Shown here one piece after another: positions 31,743-43,345 of a DNA stretch of 64,000 nucleotides. The notes under the pieces are model-generated. The model searched no databases, was not told where the DNA came from, and saw only the letters and a list, made by a program, of their open reading frames with translations. Both the position numbers and the translations under genes were made by a program. How positions within the stretch are numbered: the first letter of the stretch is position 1; each line of letters starts with the position of its first letter. The DNA comes from Eutrigla gurnardus (lineage: Eukaryota; Chordata; Actinopteri; Perciformes; Triglidae), in the NCBI GenBank assembly GCA_963514095.1, contig OY741281.1:10327819-10391818 (forward strand), written 5' to 3'.

Positions 31743-33254
31743 GTAAGTCTGAGACAAAATATCTGCATTAATAGCTCACACTTATAATTAGCCATTGTGA
31801 GAAATAACGTTTTTATGAAGTGCATTTATGAGGATGTTTGGTTTATTCTAAATATATGTAGTGCTCAACTTAAGTACAATTTGAAGTATTTGTACTTTAC
31901 TTGAGTATTTCCCTTTTCTGCTACTTCATACTTCTACTCCACTACATTTGTTTTCTATTTTGTTACTTTGCAGATTCAGATTAATCATACATCAAATTGT
32001 ATCAACAAATACATTTGGATGTAATAATATAAATTACGATTTACGTGTATTGATGCTGAGCTCCACCTTTACCGGCTGCAACATTAAATTAACACATGAA
32101 TGCATCAATAATTCAAATGTAATATATATGTATAATTCTGAAATGGACCATTCTGACAAATCTTTTAACTTTTAGAACTTAAAGTACATTTTTATGCTAA
32201 TACTTTTATACTTTAAAATAAAATTAACCTGCCGTTGACCTTTTAGAATATTGGTTATTAATGCTGTTAATTGGGTGGACATTTGAATAATTCTGCATTA
32301 ATTTATTTTTATTTTTTTAATATATTTTTACCATTTAATTGCTTGTTGATTGGGTTTTTTTTGCTTCTTTAACCTTCTCTGACCCAGATTAATTTCCTGT
32401 CATGGCTGCGTTGGTTTTGAAGCTTCCTCTCGCTTTTTTCCTTTTAACAGAACTGAGCTGAAGAGTTATGTCTGGTGGAAGAAGTATTCAAATCTTTTAC
32501 TTTCTTAATCTTGAGAGAGGAAAATATTTTTGTAAGATTCCTAATTGAAGATTTGTTATACAAAAAAAGGTTAAATTAGAAGTCCATCATGAATCACACA
32601 TGACAAAAATGTTTTTTTCATTTTACAAATAAATGACAATTACAGATTGAAAACACAAGATTTTCTTTTTTTGTTTTTTATCTCATAGTTGTACAACTTA
32701 TACTTAAATAAAAACATTTGTCGTTGTTCGTTTTTTAAATGGACCTATATATATAACTTATTTTCTTTATTAGTCTTGGGCAAAGTGAAAAGAAAACGGT
32801 GATGAAGAAGTATTCAAATCTTTTACTTCAGTAAAAGTCCTGCATTCAAAATGGTATTTAAGGAAAAGTATTGGCAGCAAAATACAAAATAAGTACGTTG
32901 AGATTTTGCCTTTCAGATATATATTTATAGATTTATGTAAGATTTATTTGTATTTTGATGTCGCAGCAGGTAAAGATGGAGCTCGTTTTAACAATTGAAT
33001 TAAAATGTATGAATTGATTTATTAACAACGAACTTAAGTTATTAAATAGATGTAGAGAAGTAGAAAGCTGCATCAAATGCAAATATAAGTACCTCAACCT
33101 CACTGCCTGTACAGAAGTTGAGTAAAAGTATTTACCTGCAGCATTGTGTATTCTAGAATATTGGTTATCATTTGTGGTTAAACATCTGTAAAAATTCTGT
33201 TGAATAAATGAACTGAAAGATTAGAGATTTACATTTTTTGTCATTTTATTTCAG
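31743..33254 (+). other. FIIND-CARD copy C intron 1
   Basis: From GTAAGT to TCATTTTATTTCAG. It contains an internal repeat of LSM5 3' flank (about 32506-32730) and AT-rich sequence, with no coding signal. Confidence 0.5.
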
Positions 33255-33496
33255 GGTGCAGAGCCGGAGAAACAACAGGATGGGCGTCATTTAAAAACAT
33301 CAAGAGATTAAAAGATAATCATACATGTGAAAAGAAAAAGATGAGACATGAAAAAAGCAATGTGAAGTTCATATTTCCCGGGGCTGAAGAGGAAGCTTAA
33401 AAACAAGAGAAAACATCATTATCGTCATCTCAAAAAGACTAACAAGTGATATTCAGCTCCAGATATTCTGATTGTGACACTTGAGAACGCGTTATA
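33255..33496 (+). promoter_or_regulatory. 5' UTR of copy C with two upstream ORFs
   Basis: uORF1 is ATGGGCGTCATTTAA at 33280-33294. uORF2 at 33341-33400 encodes 19 residues (MRHEKSNVKFIFPGAEEEA). uORF2 is retained in copies D (one substitution, F to C, plus silent or near changes) and E (identical), and lost in B. Two uAUGs before the main AUG would be expected to dampen translation. The main ATG at 33497 has A at -3. Confidence 0.5.
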
Positions 33497-35824
33497 ATGA
33501 CGTCAGCTGTGAGACATACAGGAGAAGAAAGAGAAGAATCGTGTTTCAGCAGGGCAGCCAGAGCGATCAGGAGAGCTCTGTCCAGGATCTGCAGAGATAG
33601 TTCGCCCCGCTCCCCAGTCCTTGGAATCCTTCCAACTCGAAGTCGTCAGCCTGAGCTTGGAAGTCCTCAGTCTGAGGGGAACTATGTGAATATGTGTCTT
33701 CTTCAGCCCCAGAAATACAGTGAGATGCGTGGTGGTGGCCTGTCTGTGGAGCACTATAAGCAGTTTTTTCTTCTTCAGCCCCAGAAATACGATGAGCCGT
33801 GTGATGATGCTCTGTCTGACACAGACGATGAGTGGGTTGGTTGTCCTCTGTCTAAGGAGAACTGTGAGGAGCTTGGTCGTTCTCCGTGCGAGACATACGA
33901 TGAGCTGCTTGGTGGTCCTCTGTCTAAGAGGGACTATGAGCCACGTGGTGGTGCTCTGTTTGAGACAGACGATGAGTGGACTAGTAGTCTTCCGTCTGAG
34001 ACAAAGCATCATCAGTTTGGTTCATCTAACACAGCATATTTTGACCCGGGTCAGCATTCCGACATACAGATGTCTTCTGCACTTGCTGGGAAGCGAACCA
34101 GGAGCCCCTTCTTCCCAAAACTGAAAAAATATAAGAAATATTCCTTTAATGCTTTGACCACTGATTCCCTTGCCTACATGTTAGATCAACCTCCACCTGG
34201 TGCGCTCACAGAAAGAGCAACGGTAACAAGCCTCTCCTCTGCAGCAGAGTCTGATAAAACCCTGGAAATGGAGCTGAATGCAACAGCTGGTCCTCCCACC
34301 CTTCAACTCTCCACTAGTGGTGATTCAGACTCTGCTACACCCATCTGCTCTCAATTCATTATTCCAGCTGTTGCTGGACCTCCATGTCCACAAGGCAAAC
34401 CCACGATCATCCAGGATTCAACTGTCTGCCCTGAAGGGAGCATACCACCAGATGGATTTGAGCTCTGTTCTGTGCAGTCTGACGGAGATCCAGGGGCGTG
34501 TAGTGATGCCCTGTTGGAAGTGGACGTACCTGTAAAAGCTATGAACTACTTAGTCACAAACACCCTGCCGGGAGATCCACCCAGGAGAAATTCCCGCTGC
34601 CCGCCTCGTTCTCACAGCATGCCTTCACTGAGTCGAACAACCTCTGAAGAGAGCAAGACCTTTAGATCAACTGAAAGCTTACCTGACATGCTGTTAAAAA
34701 CCGCATATGAGGAGTTTACACCTGATATGGCTGCTGATGAAAACGATGAAACCTACCTGTTCCAGTGCTCCTGCCCAGGCCTGTACCTGTGCAGTGTGAC
34801 AGGCTTGGTGTTTCACATGGAAGGAGGAGGGGACGTGGTCTACAGGACTGTCCCTTGGGACAGGAGACTACTGGACCAGCATCACAAGAAGCCTGCAGGA
34901 CCCCTTTTTGACCTCAAATGTGTGCAGCAGTCTGTGTGCTGGCTTCATCTCCCACACTGTGAGATCAGCTCCACCGGCGGATGTGATTTCCTGTCAGTCG
35001 CTCATGTGACCGATGACGGCGTTGAGTTTGTCAGTCCTCACAAGGTAACAGAATCTCACGTTGTCATAAACATCAATGGGTTTTCTGGTTTCGGTAATGT
35101 CAAGGATGAAGACTCACCACCTGACCCGGTCCGAGCGCTGGTTCTGCTGTTCTACAGGCCTCCAGATGGTCCTGATCCTGAATCCCTCCTCAATGTGTTG
35201 TTGCTACCGAGGAACGTGGTGCTCCGGGACGTGCTGCGATTCAGGAAGAAGTTAGATGGAGATGAGCGCTACATAGAGACGTCCCCACACTGTAAACTAC
35301 ACCCCAAGCAGGAATACACTCTGTCCACTTGTCCCGAAGACGACTCGGTTTTAGTTCAACCCACAGAAGCAGAGTTTGACTGTGACGACTATGACAACTT
35401 CTTCCCGTCATTCCAGGTGATTTGGGAAACAACGCTGAAACATATTAAGCTGATTTTGAGAGACACCAACAGCTCCCACAGTGTCTGGGAAAGAAGAGTT
35501 TGTCTTTCATTCACAGGTGTCAAGAGGTGCCGTGTGGCGAGCGCTCTGAATCTCCCGCCTAACGAGAGGCTGTTTGGCATACGGAGCAGCTTCGTCGATG
35601 GGATATCAGGACCTGTTCTCAAAAGTCTGCTGGACAAACTGTTTGAGAAAGCGGTGATGTCGGATTCTGAGAGGGAGTCGGCGGACGAGATGCAAAGCAA
35701 AAGAGACAAAGCACGCTTTATTATCGACACGGTGAGGAAGAAAGGCGAAGCTGCTAGTTCAGAGATGATTGAGTTCCTCTGTGAGGCCGACCCCTTCCTC
35801 TGTGAACATCTTGAGTTGATGTGA
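33497..35824 (+). CDS. FIIND-CARD (CARD8-like inflammasome sensor), copy C
   Basis: 775 residues in one coding exon. Residues 1-35 are basic (FSRAARAIRRALSRI). Residues ~55-175 hold degenerate ~12-residue acidic repeats (YDEPCDDALSDTD, DEWVGCPLSKEN, YDELLGGPLSKRD, YEPRGGALFETD, DEWTSSLPSETK). Residues 180-400 are Ser/Pro/Thr-rich and probably disordered. FIIND ~405-697: His503 (SVAHV), acidic Asp507, then Phe529|Ser530 in NGFSGFG. The His-Ser spacing of 27 equals CARD8 His270/Ser297. CARD ~698-775 with FLCEADPFLCEHLEL at the end. In CARD8 and NLRP1, FIIND self-cleaves, and loss of the N-terminal part frees UPA-CARD to activate caspase-1. That this copy does so is inference. No NACHT or LRR is present. 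Confidence 0.92.
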   Translation: MTSAVRHTGEEREESCFSRAARAIRRALSRICRDSSPRSPVLGILPTRSRQPELGSPQSEGNYVNMCLLQPQKYSEMRGGGLSVEHYKQFFLLQPQKYDEPCDDALSDTDDEWVGCPLSKENCEELGRSPCETYDELLGGPLSKRDYEPRGGALFETDDEWTSSLPSETKHHQFGSSNTAYFDPGQHSDIQMSSALAGKRTRSPFFPKLKKYKKYSFNALTTDSLAYMLDQPPPGALTERATVTSLSSAAESDKTLEMELNATAGPPTLQLSTSGDSDSATPICSQFIIPAVAGPPCPQGKPTIIQDSTVCPEGSIPPDGFELCSVQSDGDPGACSDALLEVDVPVKAMNYLVTNTLPGDPPRRNSRCPPRSHSMPSLSRTTSEESKTFRSTESLPDMLLKTAYEEFTPDMAADENDETYLFQCSCPGLYLCSVTGLVFHMEGGGDVVYRTVPWDRRLLDQHHKKPAGPLFDLKCVQQSVCWLHLPHCEISSTGGCDFLSVAHVTDDGVEFVSPHKVTESHVVININGFSGFGNVKDEDSPPDPVRALVLLFYRPPDGPDPESLLNVLLLPRNVVLRDVLRFRKKLDGDERYIETSPHCKLHPKQEYTLSTCPEDDSVLVQPTEAEFDCDDYDNFFPSFQVIWETTLKHIKLILRDTNSSHSVWERRVCLSFTGVKRCRVASALNLPPNERLFGIRSSFVDGISGPVLKSLLDKLFEKAVMSDSERESADEMQSKRDKARFIIDTVRKKGEAASSEMIEFLCEADPFLCEHLELM

Positions 35825-36588
35825 AGCTAAACAAACAGGCGATGCTTGCAGTTCATACAGGGGTTTTTTTAAGCAAGAGATCCTGCACACTGTTGCCCCG
35901 TTTATTCATAAAAGTGTGTTTATCTTTTTAGTGTACTGTTGAGCTAATGTCATTGGATTTCCTGTTGATGATGGTGTGTGAACTAGTTCAAGTGCTTCTG
36001 GGAATCTCCCTGATCTGTTTGTACAGAACATGACAGGAAACTTAGAAGAGGTTGAGAGCCATCTGCTGGCTGACTTGAGTTTCTGTTTACTGATGATGCC
36101 TCTTTTAATGTGACATTTAGGAGATTAAATACTTCTATTTGGTTGCGATTTTGTTCTGCAGCTTGTATCAAACCGTTTCCTAATAATTTCATTTTAATGC
36201 ATCAATTTGGTGAATTTTGAGAACCAAAATATGACATATCAAATACTGACCAATTTCTTACAAACTGCTGGTACTGATACAAATGTTGACATACTAAATG
36301 GGGTTGAGGAGTTTAAGCATTCAAGAAAAGATGAAAACAAAAATGACTAAAACACAGTGCTGAGCCTTTATACTATTAGTTTATTATGACTATTATTATT
36401 GTTATTTTTATTATTAATATAAGTGACTATTCCTCAGCCTTCCTTGGTGTTTTGGTTTTGACTAAAGCCTCGTTCACATACGTCTCCACTCGCCCATCTC
36501 TGAGCGACAACTGTCAATGAATGTGAATGTGTTCTAGCGGAATGTGTCCAGGACAGGCGATGTGATGTGGGCGGGGACGGAGAGAAAG
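35825..36588 (+). other. Copy C 3' flank, shared by C, D and E
   Basis: Starts AGCTAAACAAACAGGCGATG. It is near-identical in C, D (46282-47040) and E (60541-61120), includes ATTCATAAAAGTG and TTATTATTATT stretches, and has no coding signal. It shows the duplicon extends past the gene. Confidence 0.65.
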
Positions 36589-37071
36589 TAGGCTCGTTCG
36601 ACTTGATGTAGCCGCCTGCAGCGCGCCACCTAACGTGATGTATTGTGGGTTGAAAGCGATGCATGATGGCTAGAATTTGTGTCCGACTTAGCAGCCGACT
36701 GCATAGACGTCACAGGGTCGCGACCATATCACGTGACCCAAAACATCGCGAGAACAAGTTTTTAAGAGCCGCTTCTTGCGGCGCTTGGCAGCGCGGTGAA
36801 CGGTGGCTGCAACTGGCTTGTCCACACCTCCGCTACAGCGGAATGGTTCTCATTGGTTAAAAGTTCAATGACGTGTGTTCAGGTCCGCACTCGGCGGCCA
36901 CCTTGTGGTGAAATGATACTTTTTATTTTGGTCGCATTGATCTCATGGCTTGATCTAAAGTTCCGTGCATTGTGTTGTGAGTAGGCCTATTATATGTGAG
37001 GTCTGGTTAATACTAACATAGAATGATAATACAAATATACTGGAAAAAATAATGCCTTCCACATGTTGCCT

Positions 37072-37116
<45 letters not shown>

Positions 37117-37366
37117 ATTTATGTATATATGTATGTGTGTGTGTGTGTGTGTGTAATATATATGTTTTATATATATATAAAACATATCCTCTTTGGTTTG
37201 CTGCTGTATTCTATCGCTTGAGCAACATAGTCACGTTGACTTTGTTGTCCGACTTGACGGCGTTTGCCTGCCGTCTCTTTTAGAGCCCGCCCCCTCAGAC
37301 ACCTGCAGCTCTCGTCGGCGTGATAAGTCAAGTCAAGTCAAGCCAAGACCATCCCGAACGAGCCTA
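36589..37366. mobile_element. Complete fold-back family F element with TIR TAGGCTCGTTCG
   Basis: Left end TAGGCTCGTTCGACTTG, right end CCCGAACGAGCCTA. The D unit at the same place reads AGAGAAAATAACTTTAAC with no insert, which defines the insertion. The interior holds the CCTGCAGCGC, GACGTCACAGGGTCGCGACC and CTCCGCTACAGCGG blocks, then TG and ATGT-type microsatellites (37072-37155). No transposase. It serves as the reference for the partial copies elsewhere. Confidence 0.75.
37072..37155. repeat. (TG)n with ATGT interruptions
   Basis: TG runs at 37073-37112 and 37134-37154 separated by TATGTATTTATGTATATATG, inside the family F element. Confidence 0.95.
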
Positions 37367-37623
37367 ATAACTTTAACTTTCTGCGATGCGAGTGAAGCGA
37401 GTACCAATCAGAATGTAGAATAGAGATGATTGACAGTTGACGTCAACAGTAAGTTCCACAGAGAGTTGCCGCTTGAACTAGCCGGCGGCGGCAATTCATT
37501 TTTTTTTGCCAGCGAGTAGAATTCAGCGAGAAAGCGAGTGACGGGCGAGTAGCGACGTATGTGAACGGGGCTATACGCCTACGCACTGTCGAGGGGACGC
37601 TTTGCCATGGCGACGGGGAAAAC

Positions 37624-38263
37624 TAGTGATGTGACTTCCGAAACGGGCGTGTCGGCGCGTCTCTGAAGTCCCGGATCGAAACGTTTGAAATGTTGTGCCG
37701 AAAAGCGGTTCTGAAACGCCCATGTCACGTGACTGTAGTTCAGCGATTGAAGGAACGCCTCTGTTTCAAAACGGCTATTCCAAGACGGGCAGATCCTTTG
37801 AAATACTGGCAAGAGCGACGTGCTGTCTTCCCTAATTTGTACCAACTGACTAAGAAATGTTTAAGTGTCCCTGCAACAAGTGTACCCTGTGAAAGGATTT
37901 TTTCAAAAGCAGGGGAAGTGTCATCCAAAAAAAGAAACGGACTCAGCTCAAAAAGAGCTGAACAAATATTATTTTTGAATACAAATCTTTTATTGTATTG
38001 CATATTACAATGTGTCATTTATTTATTTATTTTTAATAATGTTTCTTTAATTCAACCTGTATTCTACTTAAATTGAGGAAACCTAAGACCGGCTCATTTC
38101 ATAGTGGCACATATTTAGGAGTTTTCTTTGGCCAGGGCATGTAGTTCACATAAGTGGCCACTAGATGCCACTGTAGAGTCAGGTTTCATATTCGTTTCAA
38201 GGCTTCAACACATACTGAAACATCGCTTCGAACTGTTTCGAAGCTTCCCTTTGCCCATCACTA
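37624..38263 (+). mobile_element. hAT deletion derivative in duplicon D, right flank deleted
   Basis: Left terminus TAGTGATGTGACTTCC after GGGAAAAC (37616-37623); right terminus TTTGCCCATCACTA at 38263. The interior keeps the hAT C-terminal dimerisation fragment (37766-37980: YWQERRAVFPNLYQL, SVPATSVPCERIFSKAGEV). Immediately after the right terminus the sequence is ATAAATCGTTCTG, which in unit C is 3.16 kb further on (31525). The expected GGGAAAAC copy is missing. Confidence 0.85.
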
Positions 38264-38478
38264 ATAAATCGTTCTGATAGATCCATGGTGCATTTCTACT
38301 TTTTTTTATGTATATCTGATGACCTTTGTGGGAGAGTTGTGACTTGGGTGTGCCCCTCTTAACAGTTGAGAACAAATCAGGAAGAGGAAGAAAACGCAGA
38401 CTCACCAACCATCTCTGACATTTTAATTTATTTTTTTTCTTTTAATGTTGAAGGTTGAACTCATTGTGCAGCTCACCG
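38264..38478 (+). promoter_or_regulatory. Candidate noncoding exon 1 region of copy D
   Basis: Homologous to 31525-31742. It retains GAGGAAGAAAACGCAGACTC and ends CAGCTCACCG before GTAAGT at 38479. The hAT terminus now sits about 215 bp upstream in place of LSM5, so the upstream regulatory context differs from C and E. Confidence 0.4.
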
Positions 38479-38857
38479 GTAAGTCTGAGACAAACTATCT
38501 GCATTAATAGCTCAAACTTATCATTAGCCATTGTGAGAAATAACGTTTTTATGAAGTGCATTTATGAGGATGTTTGGTTTATTCTAAATATATGTAGTGC
38601 TGAACTTAAGTACAATTTGAAGTATATGTACTTTACTTGAGTATTTCCCTTTTCTGCTACTTCATACTTCTACTCCACTACATTTGTTTTCTATTTTGTT
38701 ACTTTGCAGATTCAGATTAATCATACATCAAATTGTATCAACAAATACATTTGGATGTAATAATATAAATTACGATTTACGTGTATTGATGCTGAGCTCC
38801 ACCTTTACCGGCTGCAACATTAAATTAACACATGAATGCATCAATAATTCAAATGTA

Positions 38858-38997
<140 letters not shown>

Positions 38998-39517
38998 CTG
39001 AAATGGACCATTCTGACAAATCTTTTTACTTTAAGAACTTAAAGTACATTTTTATGCTAATAATTTTATACTTTAAAATGAAATTAACCTGCCGTTGACC
39101 TTTTATTTTGAGTATTTTTTATTAATGCTGTTAATTGGGTGGAAATTTGAATAATTCTGCATTAATTGAATTTTTTATATATATTTTTACCATTTAATTG
39201 CTTGTTGATTGTTTTTTTTTTCTTCTTTAACCTTCTCTGACCCAGATTTTTTTTTTTTTTTTTTTTATTTGGATCTCTTTTAGCCCAATTGGGCTATTCT
39301 TCCAATAGTCCATAGCATAAAAACATTACAGAATACAATACAAACACAATACAGTATAACTGAAACACAATATAGAACAGACACAAACCAAAAAACATAC
39401 ATTACAACACATGAATGGCATTATACACACAAAACAAAACTTATACAGATAATATTACATAAAAACTATACCCTCAATCACAGTCATGCAATTACAATAA
39501 AAGAGTTCAAATACTTC

Positions 39518-42360
39518 TTAGAAAATACCCCTAATGTTTTGTTTAAAATGTTTTTCTGGTAAATTCCTAGTGAGATCAGGTAAACAATTCCATAGCTTTA
39601 CAGCCCGAAAACAAAACATCCTTTTACCAGTTACAAGCCTAGTCCTGGGTGAAACATAATCACTTGTGCTAGCTGCTCTTGTGCTAACTAAATGTCTGTC
39701 TTTTACCTGCTGGAATCTGCTTATCAACGGTTTTGGCATCTTTTTAACATGTAAGTTATAAAATAATTTAAGAACATTTCTAGCTATTATATCCCTGATA
39801 TATGACCACTCTAGTTTTTTGTATCGCTCTTCAATAGGGGTATCATTTGGACATCTAAGAATAATTCTTGCAGCCTTATTTTGTGCAGCCTGGGTTCTAC
39901 TTATTTCTCCCACTCCAGCATTACCCCAAACGGCAGCACAATAATTCACCTGACTGACAATTAAAGCCTGGGTCACTTGTCTTAATATTTTTGTGGGTAA
40001 ATATTTGGCTATTCTACCAACCATAACAGCAGTCTGAACCAGCTTCTTACATAGATTAGATATGTGTGGTGTCCAAGACAGATGACTGTCGAGTTGAACA
40101 CCTAACAGTCTAGTCTCATCTATTTGTTCCATCATTGTACCGTTTGTCATGAGCTGTAAACAGGGCAGAGTTTGCTTCTTCCTCACAGAACCAATAAGCA
40201 TTACTTTTGTTTTCTTTACATTCAATACGAGTTTGTTAATATCAGCCCAATCCTTAATTGTTTCAAGGTCTTGCTGTAGTGATGTCTGTATGTCTACACA
40301 TGAATACCCCGGTACATACACAGTAGTATCATCCGCAAAAATTGTCATTTTTGATCGTACTAGAGCATATGAAATATCATTTGTATATAACAGATAGAGG
40401 AGAGGCCCAAGACAACTACCTTGAGGCACGCCACACTGTATATTCAGAGGAGTAGAATATGATCCATTTATAAAAAACGATTGTGTTCTTTCAGATAAAT
40501 AAGTATGAATCTAGTCAAGAGCGGTTTGTTGGAACCCATAATGAAGGAGCTTTTTCAATAATATACTATGATCTACCAAATCAAATGCTGCACTAAAATC
40601 CAAAAATAGTACGCCAACATATTTTCCCAAATCAATTTGTTCTAGCCATTGATCTGTCATCTCAATGAGAGCAGTCGCAGTTGCATGTTGATTGGCAGAG
40701 AGTAAATCATTAGTTTCCATATATGACCAGATCTGACCACTGATTATGCTTTCCAGTATTTTACTCAGTGCAGGTAAAAGACTAATGGGCCGACTGTTCT
40801 CAGGTGAGACAGGTTCTTTACTATTTTTTGGAATTGGACATAGCTTAGCTTTCTTCCATACTCTAGGATAGTGACCAGTGTCAATTAACCAATTAAACAA
40901 ATACCTCAAGGGGGCAGCGATCTGCGGTGCAGCATACCTCAATAACCTGTTGTCCATTAAATCATAGCCTGCAGCTTTCTCATCAGGAAGTGACTCCAGC
41001 AATTTGATAACCTCTTCAGTACAAAGGAAAGGGAGAAAGAGCACATTTTACTTAGCATGATGTTGTTGTCAATCAGATCATTGAGATTATCTTTAGAACT
41101 GGAAAAATCTGTCATTTTTCTTAGCCTGTTGATTTTGTTTTCAAAATAAACAGTATAATGATTGGCAACATCAACAGGCTTTGTGATCACTCTTCCATTC
41201 TCCTCAACAAATGATGGATACTGTGCAACCTTTGTTCCAAACAATCCTCTGACTGTATTCCATGTTTTTTTTAATCATTTCCACACTTCATGAATGCTTT
41301 TCTATAAAAAGAGGCCTTTTTACCACAATTTAATTTCCGTTGGTCAGATTCTAAGTTTGATTTTAAAAATGTAGCTTTTGCCTCATTTCTTTCCATAAAA
41401 ACTTTGTTAAGTTCGTCATCTATCCATGGAGCAGAACAAGCTTTAACAGTCCGTTTCCTAATTGGAGCATGCTGATTCATCACTTCAGTTAAGTGTTCAG
41501 TAAAACATTCAGAGGCATGATCTAAGTTGTCCTCTAAAAATATTAATTCCCAGGGACATGCAGCCAAATCCCTCTTAAATTCCTCACTATTAAATCTTTT
41601 AAAACTCCTCTTTACTATTATTCTAGGTGGTCTCTTTGGAATCTTAGATATTCTGGTTATGGATACAATATTGTGGTCAGACCAACCAACAGGAAACACA
41701 CACGCACTTGAACACTGTTGTGGTACACTGGTAAAAATCAGATCAATGCATGTCTCAGTACGTATGCCATTCCTTATAGAACACCTTGTTGCATTTCTAA
41801 CCATCTGTTTCATATTACACCCCTCTGTAAATCTCAATAATTTAGTTTTATTGCTATTCTTGTTATCACACCAATTTATATTCAGATCCCCCATAAAAAA
41901 ACACTTCCTTATTATCATTAGTTGCATTATCTAGACTAGAACATAAGTCATCTAAATAGATCACATTTGAGCAAGGGGGTCGATATGCACATCCAATTAT
42001 TAGAGGTTTTTGATAAGGTAGATGTATCTGTACCCATACAGCCTCCAGGTGATTAATTGTTAGATCATCTCTCTTTTTAAAAGGCAGATGATTTTGAATA
42101 TACATTGCCACACCTCCACCATTCCGATTCCTATCCTTTCTTATAAAATTATACCCATCCACATGGACTTGCCCATCAGTGATAGAGCTATCTAAATGTG
42201 ACTCAGTGATAGCTAGAACATGCATATCATTGATTTTCAACATGTTACAGATCTCGTTCATTTTATTTGGTAAACTACAAACATTTATGTGTGCAATATG
42301 TAATCCCTTCTTAGGTAGTTTTAAATTCACAGAACCAATTTGAATCGTCGAAATTGCCAT
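39518..42360 (-). pseudogene. LINE ORF2: AP endonuclease and reverse transcriptase
   Basis: Endonuclease in 42360-41866 (HINVCSLPNKMNE, ITESHLD, GGGVAMYIQ, YRPP) continuing in another frame to 41271 (WCDNKNSN; GWSDHNIV). A linker follows. RT starts at 41044 (LLESLPDEKAAGYDLMDNRL, RPISLLP, LFLDFSAAFDLVDH) and resumes after a TAG near 40514 with VPQGSCLGPLLY-type and IFADDTTVY motifs, then the C-terminal region (NYCAAVWGN, AARIILRCPND). At least three frame changes and one nonsense codon inactivate it. The catalytic RT aspartates are still present. Confidence 0.88.
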
Positions 42361-42393
42361 AGTTTAAAGACCTGCATCAGATATCCATCCAAC

Positions 42394-43177
42394 TCAGAAT
42401 AACCAGGGAGTTGTTTTGGGGTCACGATACAGTTGGTTATTTATGTACAATTTGTCTGTCACTAAAGTGACGCGATCATTTCTAAGTCTGTGTTCTTTCA
42501 TTATGGGGTATAGTACCTTCCTCCTGTTGATGATTTCATGGGGAAATTGGTCATTTACTCCAAGCTTTGTGCCTTTAAGTTGTTTTCCTCGGCTTTTCAC
42601 AAGCTCCTTATGTTTAAAAAGTGACATCTTTTACCACATCACTTGGCAGTTTCAGCTGTTCAGTCATGAAGGTCTTCGCAACAGTTTCACAATCAACACT
42701 GTCCTCCTCTGCAATTCCTGAGAAAACCAAGTTGTTCCTCATAGACAGGCGCTTGTTCTCCTTTTCAAGCACATTCACCCTGCTCTCCATATCCTGCACA
42801 GATTTCTTTAGGTTCCTGTTGTCACTCAGCAGTTCATCAATTTGCCACTGACTGTATTCAAGGCTAGCTTTAAGTTGATTTAAGTCTTTCATCATAACCT
42901 CCAACACATTCAGTTTAGCAAGTCTATCATTAATTGACTTCAGGAGGCCGATCTCAACCTCCATGACCCCATCAGCTTCATGCTTCAGCTTGGTGGCATC
43001 AGCTGCAACAGCTTGCCACTTTTTCTTAGCCTTCTTCTTCCTCACTCCAGTAGGATTACTTGGTAAGCTTGCTTCTGGAGTTTCCATCCGGGCAAGTTGA
43101 TATCTTTCCGCAATAAATTGCTCAAGGGATTCTGTTGTTTCTGTTGAATCCAGCTTGTCACAGCAAGGAGTATTCAC
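42394..43177 (-). pseudogene. LINE ORF1: coiled-coil RNA-binding protein, one frameshift
   Basis: 43177-42614: a lysine-rich start (VRKKKAKKKWQ), a long heptad coiled coil (~65-150), then the RRM-like start RMNNLVFSGI-type stretch (SMRNNLVFSGIAEE). The C-terminal domain continues in another frame, 42627-42394 (NRRKVLYPIMKEHRLRND; VTDKLYINNQLY). This is the usual three-part layout of an L1-like ORF1 protein. A shift near 42620 breaks it. Confidence 0.8.
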
Positions 43178-43345
43178 AGGTCTTTGTTCAGGACTAGGCC
43201 TGACTAGGCCTCACCACACACCATCAGCCCAGGCTTCATGCAATCGATCAAAAGTCTCCAAGTGCAAAACTCATCCACAGCAGTTGGTCTTCTGAGCGCA
43301 CTGTACGACTTTTTAAAAATGGTTTGACTTAATATTAACTAAAAA

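Larger units (their letters stand above)
39247..43345 (-). mobile_element. AP-endonuclease LINE, near full length, multiply broken
   Basis: A minus-strand insertion: the poly-A tail appears as a T run at 39247-39266, ORF2 spans 42360-39518, and ORF1 spans 43177-42394. It sits in intron 1 of copy D, where it replaces the segment between CTCTGACCCAGATT and GTTATGTCTGGTGG seen in C. The 5' limit is approximate. The clade is not assigned: endonuclease and RT are of the jockey/CR1/I/L1-wide AP type. Confidence 0.85.

Noticed and set aside
35241..35730. Recurring antisense frames (63 and 113 codons) at the same place in all FIIND-CARD copies
   Set aside because: They recur because the sense gene is duplicated; they have no independent start context or protein signature and carry the same changes as the sense codons.
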